64,000 nt of DNA from Homoserinibacter sp. YIM 151385. GTDB lineage: Bacteria; Actinomycetota; Actinomycetes; Actinomycetales; Microbacteriaceae. This document shows, piece after piece, positions 24,959-33,558 of the stretch (its first letter is position 1; each line of letters starts with the position of its first letter). The notes below the pieces were generated by a model. The model saw only the letters and a program-made list of their open reading frames with translations, had not been told where the DNA came from and ran no database searches. The position numbers were made by a program, and so were the translations under genes. Where the stretch lies: the NCBI RefSeq assembly GCF_027912415.1, contig NZ_CP115175.1, positions 1,550,001 through 1,614,000 of the forward strand. The letters are read 5' to 3'.

Positions 24959-26236
24959 TCACTCCTTGACGTACGGCTTGCCGACGGCCTTCGGGCCGAC
25001 GGCGCGACCCACGAGCACCGCGACCGCGATGAGCGTCACGAGGTACGGGGTCATGGCGATGAGGTCCGGCGGGATGGCGGAGCCGGCCTGGCCCGCCCAG
25101 ATCCGGAAGTTCCGCGAGAAGCCGAACAGCAGGGCCGCGCACGCCGCGAGCCAGGGGTTCCACCGCCCGAGGATGACCGCCGCGAGGGCGATGTAGCCCT
25201 GTCCGGCGCTCATCTCGCGGACGAAGGCGCCGACCGAGCCGAGCGTCAGGGCGGCGCCGCCGAAGCCGGCGATGAGGCCGGCGATCGACATCGTCCAGAA
25301 GCGCGTGCGGTTGACGTCGATGCCGACCGTGTCGGCGGCGAGCGGGTGCTCGCCGAGCGCGCGGACGCGGAGGCCCCAGCGGGTCTTGAACAGCGCGAAC
25401 CAGACGATCGGCACGAGCAGGAACATGACGTAGGTCGTGATGCGGTGGTTGAAGAGCACCGGCCCGAGGACCGGGATCTCGCTCAGGCCCGGGATGGGGA
25501 GGAACGGGAGCGTGCCCGGGAAGTTCAGCTCGGCGCTGTTGTCCGACAGGACCGCCGAGTAGAAGAAGTTCGTGAGGCCGATCACGAGGCCGTTGAGCAC
25601 GACGCCGACGATGATCTGGTCCACGAGGTACTTGATCGAGAACGCGGCGAGCACCATCGAGACGAGCGCGCCGCCGATGCAGGCGGCGACGATGCCGAAG
25701 AACAGGTTGTCGGTGATGCTCGCGACGACCGCGGAGGCGAAGGCGCCCATGAGCAGCTGGCCCTCGATCGCGATGTTCACGACGCCGACGCGCTCGCCGA
25801 TGATCCCGGCGAGCGACCCGAAGACGACCGCGGCCGAGAGGCTCAGCGCGCCCGTGAGGAGGAACACGACCGGCACGTTGCCGCCGGCGCCGACCCAGGC
25901 GAGGAGCCCGATGAGGAAGGCGAGGCCCGTGAGCATCGGGATCCAGATCGGCACCTTGCGCCGCTGCGCGACGAGCCACGCGGAGGCGGCGGTCGCCGCG
26001 ATCGCGAGCACGCCGAGCACGAGGCAGAGGATGCGCGAGTTCGTCTCGATCGGCGGGACCGGGATGGCGGCATCCTGTGCGGTGAGGACGAAGCGCACCG
26101 GCTCGTCGTCGCCGAAGACCCCGAAGCCGAGGAAGGCGGCGAGGGCGACGACGCCGAGGACGATCGGCGTCTTCCAGTTGCGCCGGGGAGCGATGACGGC
26201 GGAGTGCGTCGTGGACGAGGGGGCGAGGGCGCTCAC
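24959..26236 (-). CDS. Nucleoside ABC transporter permease 2
   Basis: A 425-residue integral membrane protein of the BPD_transp_2 (RbsC/LivHM-like) fold, matching the second permease of BMP-type nucleoside importers (NupQ-like). About ten hydrophobic segments; the conserved cytoplasmic loop is around VNIAIEGQLLMGAFASA, followed by ALGEHPLAADTVGIDV. The N-terminal ~150 residues contain additional membrane helices before this core. The GTG start overlaps the upstream permease stop (GTGA), with AAAGGAG before it. Confidence 0.9.
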   Translation of the reverse strand: MSALAPSSTTHSAVIAPRRNWKTPIVLGVVALAAFLGFGVFGDDEPVRFVLTAQDAAIPVPPIETNSRILCLVLGVLAIAATAASAWLVAQRRKVPIWIPMLTGLAFLIGLLAWVGAGGNVPVVFLLTGALSLSAAVVFGSLAGIIGERVGVVNIAIEGQLLMGAFASAVVASITDNLFFGIVAACIGGALVSMVLAAFSIKYLVDQIIVGVVLNGLVIGLTNFFYSAVLSDNSAELNFPGTLPFLPIPGLSEIPVLGPVLFNHRITTYVMFLLVPIVWFALFKTRWGLRVRALGEHPLAADTVGIDVNRTRFWTMSIAGLIAGFGGAALTLGSVGAFVREMSAGQGYIALAAVILGRWNPWLAACAALLFGFSRNFRIWAGQAGSAIPPDLIAMTPYLVTLIAVAVLVGRAVGPKAVGKPYVKE

Positions 26237-27486
26237 GAGTCCAGCTCCTTTCCTTCGAGGCGCGGCTTCTTCCGGGTGCCGAGCTGCGGCTCCTCCTTCT
26301 GGGCCGGCGGCGCGGGCAGTCGGAAGATGGTGCGGATGAGCGGCGGCGCCGCGATGAACAGGACGATGAGGCCCTGGACGACGACGAGCACCTCCGGCGG
26401 GACGTTCTCGAGCTGCATCGCGGGGCCGGCCGCCTTCATCGCGCCGAACAGGAGGCCCGCGAAGAGCACGCCGATCGCGTTCGAGCCGCCCAGCAGCGCG
26501 ACCGTGATCGCGTCGAAGCCGATGTTGGAGTCGATGCTCGGGCCGAAGCTGCCCGCGCGGCCGAGCGCCTGGTTGATGCCGGCGAGGCCGACGAAGAGCC
26601 CCGACAGCACCATCGCGAGGATGTAGATCCGGTCGACGTTGATGCCGGCGGTGCGCGCCGCGTCGGGGTTGAGCCCGACCATGCGGAGGCGGAAGCCGGT
26701 CGTCGAGCGCTCCATGAGCCACCAGAACACGGCCACCGCGACGAGCGCGAGGATGAAGCCGAGGTGGAGGTCGAAGCCGTCGCCGAGGAGCTTGGGCAGC
26801 TGGGCCGTCTCGTCCGGGCGGCGGGTCACCGGGTTGTTGCCGGGCTCCGGCTCGTTGAGCACAGGCGTGCGCATGAGGAAGGTCACGAGGCTGACCGCGA
26901 TGTAGTTCATCATGATCGTCACGATGACCTCGTGGGCGCCCGTCCTCGCCTTGAGGAAGCCCACGATCCCGGCCCACAGCGCGGCGCCGAGGAAGCCGAA
27001 GAGCATCGCCACGACGAGGTGGAGGCCCCACGGCAGGTGGAGCTGGAAGCTCGCGAAGCCCGCGAAGGCCGCTCCCATGAGGAGCTGGCCGGTGCCGCCG
27101 ATGTTGAACATGCCGACGCGGAAGCTCAGCGCGATGCCGAGGCCGGCGGCGATGAGCGGGCCCGCGAAGCGCAGCGTCTCGGTGAGCGGGCGGATGGCGC
27201 CCTCGGCGGTCTCGGCCCGGTAGTTGTAGATCGAGCCGCGGAACAGCGCCGCGTACGCGTCGCCGGTGGCCTGGGCGGCGGCCGCGAAGAAGTCGCCGGG
27301 CCGGCCGAAGAAGTAGCCGGTCGTCGCGAGGACGCGCTCGTTCGTGAAGATGATGAGCAGCGAGCCCACGATGAGCGACAGGACGACGGCGAGCAGGATG
27401 CGGACGGGGCCGCCGCTCGCGATCTCCCGCAGCAGCCCGGAGGCCTGGCGGCCGGTCGTCGGGGCCGCGGGCGTCTCGGCGCTCAC
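26233..27486 (-). CDS. Nucleoside ABC transporter permease 1
   Basis: A 417-residue permease of the BPD_transp_2 family (NupP-like). First membrane helix after LLREIASGGPVRILLAVVLS, then the diagnostic FNIGGTGQLLMGAAFAGF and GLNPDAARTAGINVDRIY loops. The C-terminal ~30 residues are charged and cytoplasmic (QKEEPQLGTRKK). It starts with ATG 27486 overlapping the ATPase gene by 4 bp and together with the second permease forms the channel. Confidence 0.9.
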   Translation of the reverse strand: MSAETPAAPTTGRQASGLLREIASGGPVRILLAVVLSLIVGSLLIIFTNERVLATTGYFFGRPGDFFAAAAQATGDAYAALFRGSIYNYRAETAEGAIRPLTETLRFAGPLIAAGLGIALSFRVGMFNIGGTGQLLMGAAFAGFASFQLHLPWGLHLVVAMLFGFLGAALWAGIVGFLKARTGAHEVIVTIMMNYIAVSLVTFLMRTPVLNEPEPGNNPVTRRPDETAQLPKLLGDGFDLHLGFILALVAVAVFWWLMERSTTGFRLRMVGLNPDAARTAGINVDRIYILAMVLSGLFVGLAGINQALGRAGSFGPSIDSNIGFDAITVALLGGSNAIGVLFAGLLFGAMKAAGPAMQLENVPPEVLVVVQGLIVLFIAAPPLIRTIFRLPAPPAQKEEPQLGTRKKPRLEGKELDS

Positions 27487-28982
27487 TCGGTCACCCCCGC
27501 CATGAGCTGCCCGAGCTTCTCGCGCGGGGTGTCGGCGGGCACGACATCGATGATGCGCCCCTGGTACATGACCGCGATGCGATCGGCGAGGGCGGTGACC
27601 TCGTCGAGCTCGGTCGAGATGATGAGCACGGGCACTCCGGTGTCGCGCACCTCGACGATGCGCTCGTGGATGAACTCGATCGAGCCGACGTCGACGCCGC
27701 GCGTCGGCTGGGATGCGATGAAGAGCTTGAGGTCGCGGCTGAGCTCGCGCGCGAGCACGACCTTCTGCTGGTTGCCGCCCGAGAGGCGGCCGGCGGGCGT
27801 CGCGGCGGAGCGCGTCCGGATGTCGAACTCCTCGATCGACGCCTCCGCGAACTCGTCGCGGTGGGCGAAGTCGACGCCCCAGCCCTTCGTGAAGGGGCCG
27901 CGGTAGCTGCGGTCGAGCATGAGGTTCTCGGCGATGGAGAACTCGGCGACGAGCCCGTCCTTCTTCCGGTCCTCGGGCACGAAGCCGACCCCCGTATCCA
28001 GCACCTGCCGCGGGCTGCGCCCGACGAGCTCCGCGCCGTCGAGGGTGACCGAGCCGTGGAGGCCGTGCCGGAGACCGAGGATCGCCTCCGTGAGCTCGGT
28101 CTGGCCGTTGCCCTGCACCCCCGCGACGGCGACGATCTCGCCCGCGCGGACGGTGAAGGAGACGCCGTCGAGGACCTTGTGGCCGAGCACGTCGAAGAGC
28201 GTCAGCCCGTCGACGACGAGGGCGTCCTCGCCCGCGCCCGCCGGCGTCTTGTCGACGCGGAGCTCGACCGCGCGGCCGACCATGAGGGAGGCGAGCTCGG
28301 CGGGCGTCGCGCCCGGGTCCGCGTTCCCGACGACCTTGCCGTGGCGGATGACCGTGATGGTGTCGGCGACGGCCTTCACCTCGCGGAGCTTGTGGGTGAT
28401 GAAGACGATCGAGGTGCCGGCGTCGGCGAGCTGGCGCATCGTCGTCATGAGCTCGTCCGTCTCCTGCGGCGTGAGCACGGCGGTCGGCTCGTCGAGCACG
28501 AGCACCTTCGCCTGACGGGAGAGGGCCTTGATGATCTCGACGCGCTGCTGCACGCCGACCGGGAGGTCCTCGACGAGCGCGTCGGGGTCGACGTCGAAGC
28601 CGAAGCGCGCGGAGATCTCCCGGACCGTCGCGCGGGCGGTCGCGAGGTCGAGGACCCCGCCCGCCTTCGTCGGCTCGTGGCCGAGCATGACGTTCTCGGC
28701 GACGGTGAAGACGGGGATGAGCATGAAGTGCTGGTGCACCATGCCGATGCCGGCCGTCATGGCCTCGCCGGGGCCCGAGAAGGAGACCGGCTCGTCGTCG
28801 AGCAGGATCTCGCCCTCGTCCGCCTGGTAGAGGCCGAACAGGACGTTCATGAGCGTGGACTTGCCGGCGCCGTTCTCGCCGAGGAGGGCGTGGATCTCAC
28901 CCGGCTCGACGGTGATGCTGATGGCGTCGTTGGCCACCAGCGTTCCGAAGCGCTTGGTGATGCCACGGAGTTCGAGTTTCAT
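27483..28982 (-). CDS. Nucleoside ABC transporter ATPase (double ABC domain)
   Basis: A 499-residue protein with two tandem ABC domains, as in RbsA/NupO. The first domain has Walker A LLGENGAGKSTLMN, a signature-like LPVGVQQRVEI and Walker B VLVLDEPTAVLT. The second has a degenerate Walker A GVQGNGQTEL, signature LSGGNQQKVVLARE and LFIASQPTRG. It energises import of the nucleoside bound by the BMP lipoprotein encoded just upstream. ATG 28982 follows a hairpin (29019-29054) that may lower its expression relative to the binding protein. Confidence 0.93.
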   Translation of the reverse strand: MKLELRGITKRFGTLVANDAISITVEPGEIHALLGENGAGKSTLMNVLFGLYQADEGEILLDDEPVSFSGPGEAMTAGIGMVHQHFMLIPVFTVAENVMLGHEPTKAGGVLDLATARATVREISARFGFDVDPDALVEDLPVGVQQRVEIIKALSRQAKVLVLDEPTAVLTPQETDELMTTMRQLADAGTSIVFITHKLREVKAVADTITVIRHGKVVGNADPGATPAELASLMVGRAVELRVDKTPAGAGEDALVVDGLTLFDVLGHKVLDGVSFTVRAGEIVAVAGVQGNGQTELTEAILGLRHGLHGSVTLDGAELVGRSPRQVLDTGVGFVPEDRKKDGLVAEFSIAENLMLDRSYRGPFTKGWGVDFAHRDEFAEASIEEFDIRTRSAATPAGRLSGGNQQKVVLARELSRDLKLFIASQPTRGVDVGSIEFIHERIVEVRDTGVPVLIISTELDEVTALADRIAVMYQGRIIDVVPADTPREKLGQLMAGVTE

Positions 28983-29018
28983 ATGCGGTCAATCCTGCCC
29001 GAATCGGGCCGAAGCGCA

Positions 29019-29054
29019 ACGCGCCGGGGTGGATGCGCATCCACCCCGGCGCGT
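29019..29054 (-). terminator. Intercistronic hairpin between binding-protein and ATPase genes
   Basis: A perfect 36-nt palindrome (ACGCGCCGGGGTGGATGC and its complement, no spacer) between the lipoprotein stop (29081) and the ATPase start (28982), with no T-tract. It may be a partial terminator or a 3'-end stabiliser giving excess binding protein over transporter. Confidence 0.6.
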
Positions 29055-29080
29055 CGCGTGCGTGCTGTGTGTCGGGCCGA

Positions 29081-30172
29081 TCAGCCCTCGGTCGCGGTCG
29101 GCAGCTCGATCGAGCCGTCGATGATGCCGGCCTTGAGCTCGTCGAGCTTCGTCTTGATCTCGTCCGAGACCTTGTCGTCGTAGGCGCCGAAGTCGCTGAG
29201 CGCCGTGCCGTCGTTCTCGAGGGTGCCGACGTAGGGCTCGACCGTGAAGTCCTCGCCGTCCTGGAGGGCGGTGATGACGTCGAGCACGGCCTGCGTCATG
29301 CGCTTCTCGACCGAGGTGAGGACGAGGTCCGCGTACTCGGGCGAGGTGACCGCGACGTCCTTGTCGACGCCGAGGAAGACCGCGTCCTTGCCGGAGTCGC
29401 GGATCGCCTCGGCGGTCGAGGAGAAGAGGCCGCCCGCGACCGGGAAGATCACGTCGGCGCCGTCGGCGAGCTGGCCGGCCGAGATCGACTTCGCGCCCTC
29501 GGTGTCGCCGAAGCTGAGCTCGGGGTCGGTGAAGGTGCCGGTGCCCTTCTCGGGGTCGCGGCCGAGGACGGTGACGGCGGTGCCGCTCTCCTCCTCGTAG
29601 GCCTTGGCGCCGTAGTAGAAGCCGTCCATGAAGGTGGTGACGGCGGGGATGTCGAGGCCGCCGTAGGTGCCGATGACCTTCGTGGTCGAGTACGCCGCGG
29701 CGAGGTAGCCGGCGAGGTAGGAGGACTGGTCCATCGAGTACGTGATGGGCTTCAGGTTGTCCTGGCCCTGGTTCCAGCCGTCGATCCAGACGAAGTGCGA
29801 CTCCTTGTTGGCGTCGGCGACGTTGAAGATCGTGTCGTTGAGCGAGAAGTTGAAGCCGACCGCGAAGGTGACGTCGCAGCCCGCGTCGATCATCTGCTGC
29901 AGGTTCGGCTCGAAGTCCTCGGTGTCGTTCGACTCGGCGTCGGAGATCTGGATGCCGAGGGTCTCCTTGGCCTCCTCGAGCCCGCCGTACGCGGCCTCGT
30001 TGAACGACTTGTCGTTCCACGAGCCCTCGTCGGAGACGGCGCAGGCGCGGAAGTCGCTCTCCTCGGCGCCGGTGCCCTCCTCCGGCGGCGCGGCGCAGCC
30101 GGCGAGCGTGACGCCGACGGCGCCGAGAAGCGCGAGGCCGGCGAGGCCCCGCTTGCGGGTGATTGCGTTCAC
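29081..30172 (-). CDS. BMP-family nucleoside-binding lipoprotein
   Basis: A 363-residue substrate-binding lipoprotein of the Bmp/PnrA family. The signal peptide has basic ITRKRG, a hydrophobic core and the lipobox LAGC (residues 23-26). The mature protein has ACAVSDEGSWNDKSFNEAA, AVGFNFSLNDT and GGLDIPAVTTFMDGFYYGA, typical of purine nucleoside receptors. It leads the operon with the ATPase, permeases, cdd and deoA, supporting nucleoside import. GTG 30172 has GGAGGA 7 nt upstream. A -10-like TAATCT lies near 30228-30233. Confidence 0.93.
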   Translation of the reverse strand: MNAITRKRGLAGLALLGAVGVTLAGCAAPPEEGTGAEESDFRACAVSDEGSWNDKSFNEAAYGGLEEAKETLGIQISDAESNDTEDFEPNLQQMIDAGCDVTFAVGFNFSLNDTIFNVADANKESHFVWIDGWNQGQDNLKPITYSMDQSSYLAGYLAAAYSTTKVIGTYGGLDIPAVTTFMDGFYYGAKAYEEESGTAVTVLGRDPEKGTGTFTDPELSFGDTEGAKSISAGQLADGADVIFPVAGGLFSSTAEAIRDSGKDAVFLGVDKDVAVTSPEYADLVLTSVEKRMTQAVLDVITALQDGEDFTVEPYVGTLENDGTALSDFGAYDDKVSDEIKTKLDELKAGIIDGSIELPTATEG

Positions 30173-30341
30173 GTGAATGTCCTCCAGGTGCGGCCTGCGC
30201 GCGGCGACGCGGGCACGGTTCTGGGTGGAGATTACGCCATATGTCGGCGTGCGCACGAGGCCGGATGCCGGCTGGAGCGCATCCGTTACCGAAGCGCGAC
30301 CATCGCGAAACGCGGCGGCAACATCCGGCCCCGGACGGGGT

Positions 30342-31328
30342 TCAGAGCTCGGGCCGGAAGGGCCTGGGCGGAACCGTCTCGCGGGCGAGCAGCTCGCCGA
30401 GCAGCCGGAAGAACGCCGCCCCGTCGACGCGCTCGACGACGGAGGCGTTCGCCTCGAGCCCGTGCACGCCCCACGACATGGCGGAGTAGCCGCGCGTGAG
30501 CTCGGAGCCCGCCTCGATGTCGACCGCGTAGCGCGACTCCTCGAGCACGAGCTCGGGGTGCAGCAGGATCGCCGCCGAGAGCGAGTCGGGGTGCGTGGAG
30601 CCGGGGATGCCGACCGACTCGTCGAAGGCGAGCGTCGCCTCGCAGACGCGGACGACGAAACGGGCGAGCGGGGTGCCGACCGCCTCGAGACGCGCGATCC
30701 CCTCGCGGTCGAGGACGGCATCCCGCAGCGTGAGCGGCGCCCACGGCACGACCTGGATGTCGAAGCCGGCGCGGAAGACCGTCTTCGCGGCGTCGGGGTC
30801 GACGTAGAAGTTGAACTCGGCGGCCGCCGTGATGTTGCCGCGGTCGTTGTTCGAGCCGCCCATGATGACGAGCCGCTTCACGTTCCGCGCGAAGTCCGGG
30901 TCCTTGACGGCCGCGAGCGCGATGTTCGTGAGGGGCCCGATCGCGACGATCGAGACCTCGCCGGGCTGCTCCGCGCAGATCCGGATCATCGCGTCGACCG
31001 CGTGCTCGGTCTCGGGCTCGAGCCCCGAGTCGTCGATCTCGAGCCCGCCCGCGCCGTCGCCGTGCACGTTCTCCGCCGAGACCCAGTCGCGCACGAGCGG
31101 GCGGCGGGCGCCGAGGTGGATGGGCACGGTGCCGATCGCGTCGGCGACGTCGAGCGTCATCCAGGCGTTCCGCACCTGCCGGTCGAAGCCGACGTTGCCC
31201 GCGACCATCGTGATCGCGCGCAGGTCGGCCGCCGGGTCGAGGAGGCCGACGAGGATCGCGACGCAGTCGTCCTGCGCCGTGTCCGTGTCGAGGATGAAGG
31301 GGACGCGAGCCCCGGCCCCGGCGCTCAC
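30342..31328 (-). CDS. Inosine/uridine-preferring nucleoside hydrolase family protein
   Basis: N-ribohydrolase fold, 328 residues, expected to cleave ribonucleosides to base and ribose. The calcium-binding N-terminal motif is ILDTDTAQDDCVAILVGL (family DTDPGxDD, with Thr-Ala in place of Pro-Gly) and the active-site segment is VIMGGSNNDRGNITAAAEFN. GTG 31328 overlaps the manC stop, so the two form one operon although functionally distinct. The neighbouring nucleoside importer supplies plausible substrates. Base specificity cannot be deduced. Confidence 0.88.
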   Translation of the reverse strand: MSAGAGARVPFILDTDTAQDDCVAILVGLLDPAADLRAITMVAGNVGFDRQVRNAWMTLDVADAIGTVPIHLGARRPLVRDWVSAENVHGDGAGGLEIDDSGLEPETEHAVDAMIRICAEQPGEVSIVAIGPLTNIALAAVKDPDFARNVKRLVIMGGSNNDRGNITAAAEFNFYVDPDAAKTVFRAGFDIQVVPWAPLTLRDAVLDREGIARLEAVGTPLARFVVRVCEATLAFDESVGIPGSTHPDSLSAAILLHPELVLEESRYAVDIEAGSELTRGYSAMSWGVHGLEANASVVERVDGAAFFRLLGELLARETVPPRPFRPEL

Positions 31329-32446
31329 AGGACGTCGTCGCGGCCGGCGGCCTTGAGCTGCTCGACCGCCTGCTTCACGCGCTGCGCGTTCGCGGTGGTC
31401 GTGACGAGGAGGGCGTCGGCCGTGTCCACCACGACGATGTCGGTGAGGCCGATGAGCGAGATGACGCGACCCGTCGCGCTGTAGACGAGGCCGGTCGCCT
31501 CGTCCCCCATGACCGACTCGGAGTCGCCGATCGTGACGAGCTGACCGGGCCGGCCCTGCGAGCCGAGCTGGGCGATCGTCGCGAAGTCGCCGACGTCGTG
31601 CCAGGAGAAGCGGCCCGGGACGACCGCGAGGCGCCCCTGCGCGGCGGCCGGCTCCGCGACCGTGTAGTCGATCGCGATCTTCGTGAGCTCCGGCCAGATC
31701 CGCTCGACCACCGCATCCCGCTGCTCGGTGTCCCACGCGGCCGCGATCTCCTCGAGGCCCTCGACGAGGCCCGGCTCGGCGGCGCGGAGCTGCTCGACGA
31801 GGACGTCGGCGCGCGAGACGAACATGCCCGCGTTCCAGAGGTAGTCGCCCGAGTGGAGGTACCTGATGGCGGTGTCGAGGTCGGGCTTCTCGGTGAAGGA
31901 GTCGGCGAGGAGGACGCCGCCGTGGTCGGGGAGGCCGATCGAGTCGACCGCGCGGATGTACCCGAAGCCCGTCGAGGGCTCGGACGGCGTGATGCCGATC
32001 GTGACGATGTAGCCCTCGTCGGCGACCTCCACGGCCTCGCGGACGGCCTGCCCGAAGGCGGCGACGCCGCGGACCACGTGGTCGGCGTGGAAGGAGCCGA
32101 TGATGACGTCCGGCTCCCGGCGGCGCAGGATCGCGGCGGCGAGGCCGATCGCCGCCGAGGAGTCGCGCGGCGAGCTCTCGAGGACGAGGTTGCGGGCGTC
32201 GAGCTCGGGGATCTGCTCGATGACGGCGGGCTCGTGCGCGCGCCCCGTGACGACCATGATCCGCTGCGCGCCCGAGAGCGGGGCCAGACGCTGCCAGGTG
32301 TCGCGGAGGAGGCTCTCGCCGGAGCCGCTGAGCGGGTGGAGGAACTTGGGGGCGCTCGCCCGGGAGAGGGGCCACAGGCGCGAGCCGACGCCGCCGGCGG
32401 GGATCACGCCGTAGAAGCGGTCGAGGGCGGGAGGGTGAGCCGTCAT
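31325..32446 (-). CDS. manC: Mannose-1-phosphate guanylyltransferase
   Basis: Makes GDP-mannose from GTP and mannose-1-phosphate. The 373 residues begin with the nucleotidyltransferase motif PAGGVGSRLWPLSR and have PKFLHPL, SFHADHVV, FTEKPD and WNAGMFV. The left-handed beta-helix or isomerase extension of bifunctional ManC is absent. ATG 32446 has TATCGT (32454-32459) 7 nt upstream, so it is probably leaderless. The product could feed the polyprenol-phosphate sugar synthase at 2724-3449. Confidence 0.94.
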   Translation of the reverse strand: MTAHPPALDRFYGVIPAGGVGSRLWPLSRASAPKFLHPLSGSGESLLRDTWQRLAPLSGAQRIMVVTGRAHEPAVIEQIPELDARNLVLESSPRDSSAAIGLAAAILRRREPDVIIGSFHADHVVRGVAAFGQAVREAVEVADEGYIVTIGITPSEPSTGFGYIRAVDSIGLPDHGGVLLADSFTEKPDLDTAIRYLHSGDYLWNAGMFVSRADVLVEQLRAAEPGLVEGLEEIAAAWDTEQRDAVVERIWPELTKIAIDYTVAEPAAAQGRLAVVPGRFSWHDVGDFATIAQLGSQGRPGQLVTIGDSESVMGDEATGLVYSATGRVISLIGLTDIVVVDTADALLVTTTANAQRVKQAVEQLKAAGRDDVL

Positions 32447-32563
32447 GCCGACAACGATAGAGGTCGCACGCTGTGAGGCGCCCTCCGTCTCCGGCCCTCC
32501 GGGAGATCTCTCGACGTCAAGCGACTTAGGCTCGCCTGACCTGCGATCACGGGGCCTGCGGCC

Positions 32564-32569
32564 TACACT
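32564..32569 (+). promoter_or_regulatory. Probable sdh operon -10 element
   Basis: TACACT with a weak -35 candidate (CTGCGA, 32541-32546) 17 bp upstream. It predicts a ~50-nt leader before sdhC, which has its own GGGGAGGA Shine-Dalgarno. Confidence 0.4.
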
Positions 32570-32623
32570 GGCGGCATAGCGACGACGACGCAGCGCAGGG
32601 ACGACGCGCGCAGGGGAGGACCC

Positions 32624-33076
32624 GTGGCGACCGAGGCACCGCCGACCACCATCGAATCCGGATCGGGTGGGCCGGGAGCCTCCGGCGACGCAGCCGGGCT
32701 CCGCCGCCCGGCCGGAACGCTCTACCGCGGCAGCTCCGGCATGTGGTCCTGGGTCCTGCACCGGATCACCGGCACCGCGATCTTCTTCTTCCTCCTCGTG
32801 CACATCCTCGACACGGCGCTCGTCCGCGTCAGCCCCGAGGCGTACAACGCGGTGATCGGCACCTACAAGACGCCGATCATGGGCCTCGGCGAGGCGGGCC
32901 TCGTCGCGGCGATCGTCTTCCACGCCTACAACGGCCTGCGCATCATCCTCGTCGACTTCTGGAGCTGGGCCACGCGGCACCAGCGCGTGCTGTTCTGGGT
33001 CGTGCTCGGCCTCTGGGCGGTCACGATGGCGGGCTTCCTCCCGCGCCACCTCATGCACGTCTTCGGAGGCGAGTGA
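32624..33076 (+). CDS. sdhC: Succinate dehydrogenase cytochrome b556 subunit
   Basis: A 150-residue membrane anchor of complex II. A Gly/Pro-rich tail (about residues 1-30) precedes three membrane helices; the first contains WVLHRITGTAIFFFLLVHILD with heme- and quinone-site histidines. GTG 32624 is preceded by GGGGAGGA. The stop overlaps the sdhD start (TGATG). First gene of sdhCDAB, an order shared with mycobacterial sdh1. Confidence 0.93.
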   Translation: MATEAPPTTIESGSGGPGASGDAAGLRRPAGTLYRGSSGMWSWVLHRITGTAIFFFLLVHILDTALVRVSPEAYNAVIGTYKTPIMGLGEAGLVAAIVFHAYNGLRIILVDFWSWATRHQRVLFWVVLGLWAVTMAGFLPRHLMHVFGGE

Positions 33077-33558
33077 TGACCGTCCGTCAGGGTGAGAGCG
33101 GCCGGGCGATCCCGGCCCCCAACGCGCCCCGCAGCGCGATCGCCGCGCGCGGCGGCGTCAACTGGGAGAAGTGGGGCTGGCTCTACATGCGCATCTCGGG
33201 CGTCGTGCTCGTCGTGCTCATCTTCGGCCACCTCTTCGTCAACCTCGTCGCCGGCGACGGCGTCTCCGCGATCGACTTCGCCTTCGTCGCCGGCAAGTGG
33301 GCGAACCCCTTCTTCATCGTGTGGGACACCGCGCTGCTCTGGCTCGCGCTCATCCACGGCGCCAACGGCATGCGCACGATCATCAACGACTACTCCGCGG
33401 GCCGCATCCGCACCGTCCTCCTCGGCTCGCTCGCTGCGGCGACCGCCGTCCTCCTCATCCTCGGGACCCTCGTGATCTACACCTTCGACCCCTGCCCGCC
33501 GGTGCCCGCCGACCAGGCGCACCTGCTCCCCTCCATCTGCGCGAACCTGGTGAAGTGA
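33076..33558 (+). CDS. sdhD: Succinate dehydrogenase hydrophobic membrane anchor
   Basis: A 160-residue anchor with three membrane helices. [22 protein letters not shown] carries the conserved Arg and His, and [16 protein letters not shown] is the quinone/heme-side loop. The C-terminus [19 protein letters not shown] has two Cys. The start overlaps the sdhC stop and the stop overlaps the sdhA start (TGATG both times), so the genes are tightly coupled. Confidence 0.92.
   Translation: MTVRQGESGRAIPAPNAPRSAIAARGGVNWEKWGWLYMRISGVVLVVLIFGHLFVNLVAGDGVSAIDFAFVAGKWANPFFIVWDTALLWLALIHGANGMRTIINDYSAGRIRTVLLGSLAAATAVLLILGTLVIYTFDPCPPVPADQAHLLPSICANLVK

Noticed and set aside
24959-27031. Single 690-residue permease
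   Set aside because: The extension is antisense-like Arg-rich sequence overlapping permease 1; GTG 26236 with AAAGGAG and the GTGA overlap is the real start.
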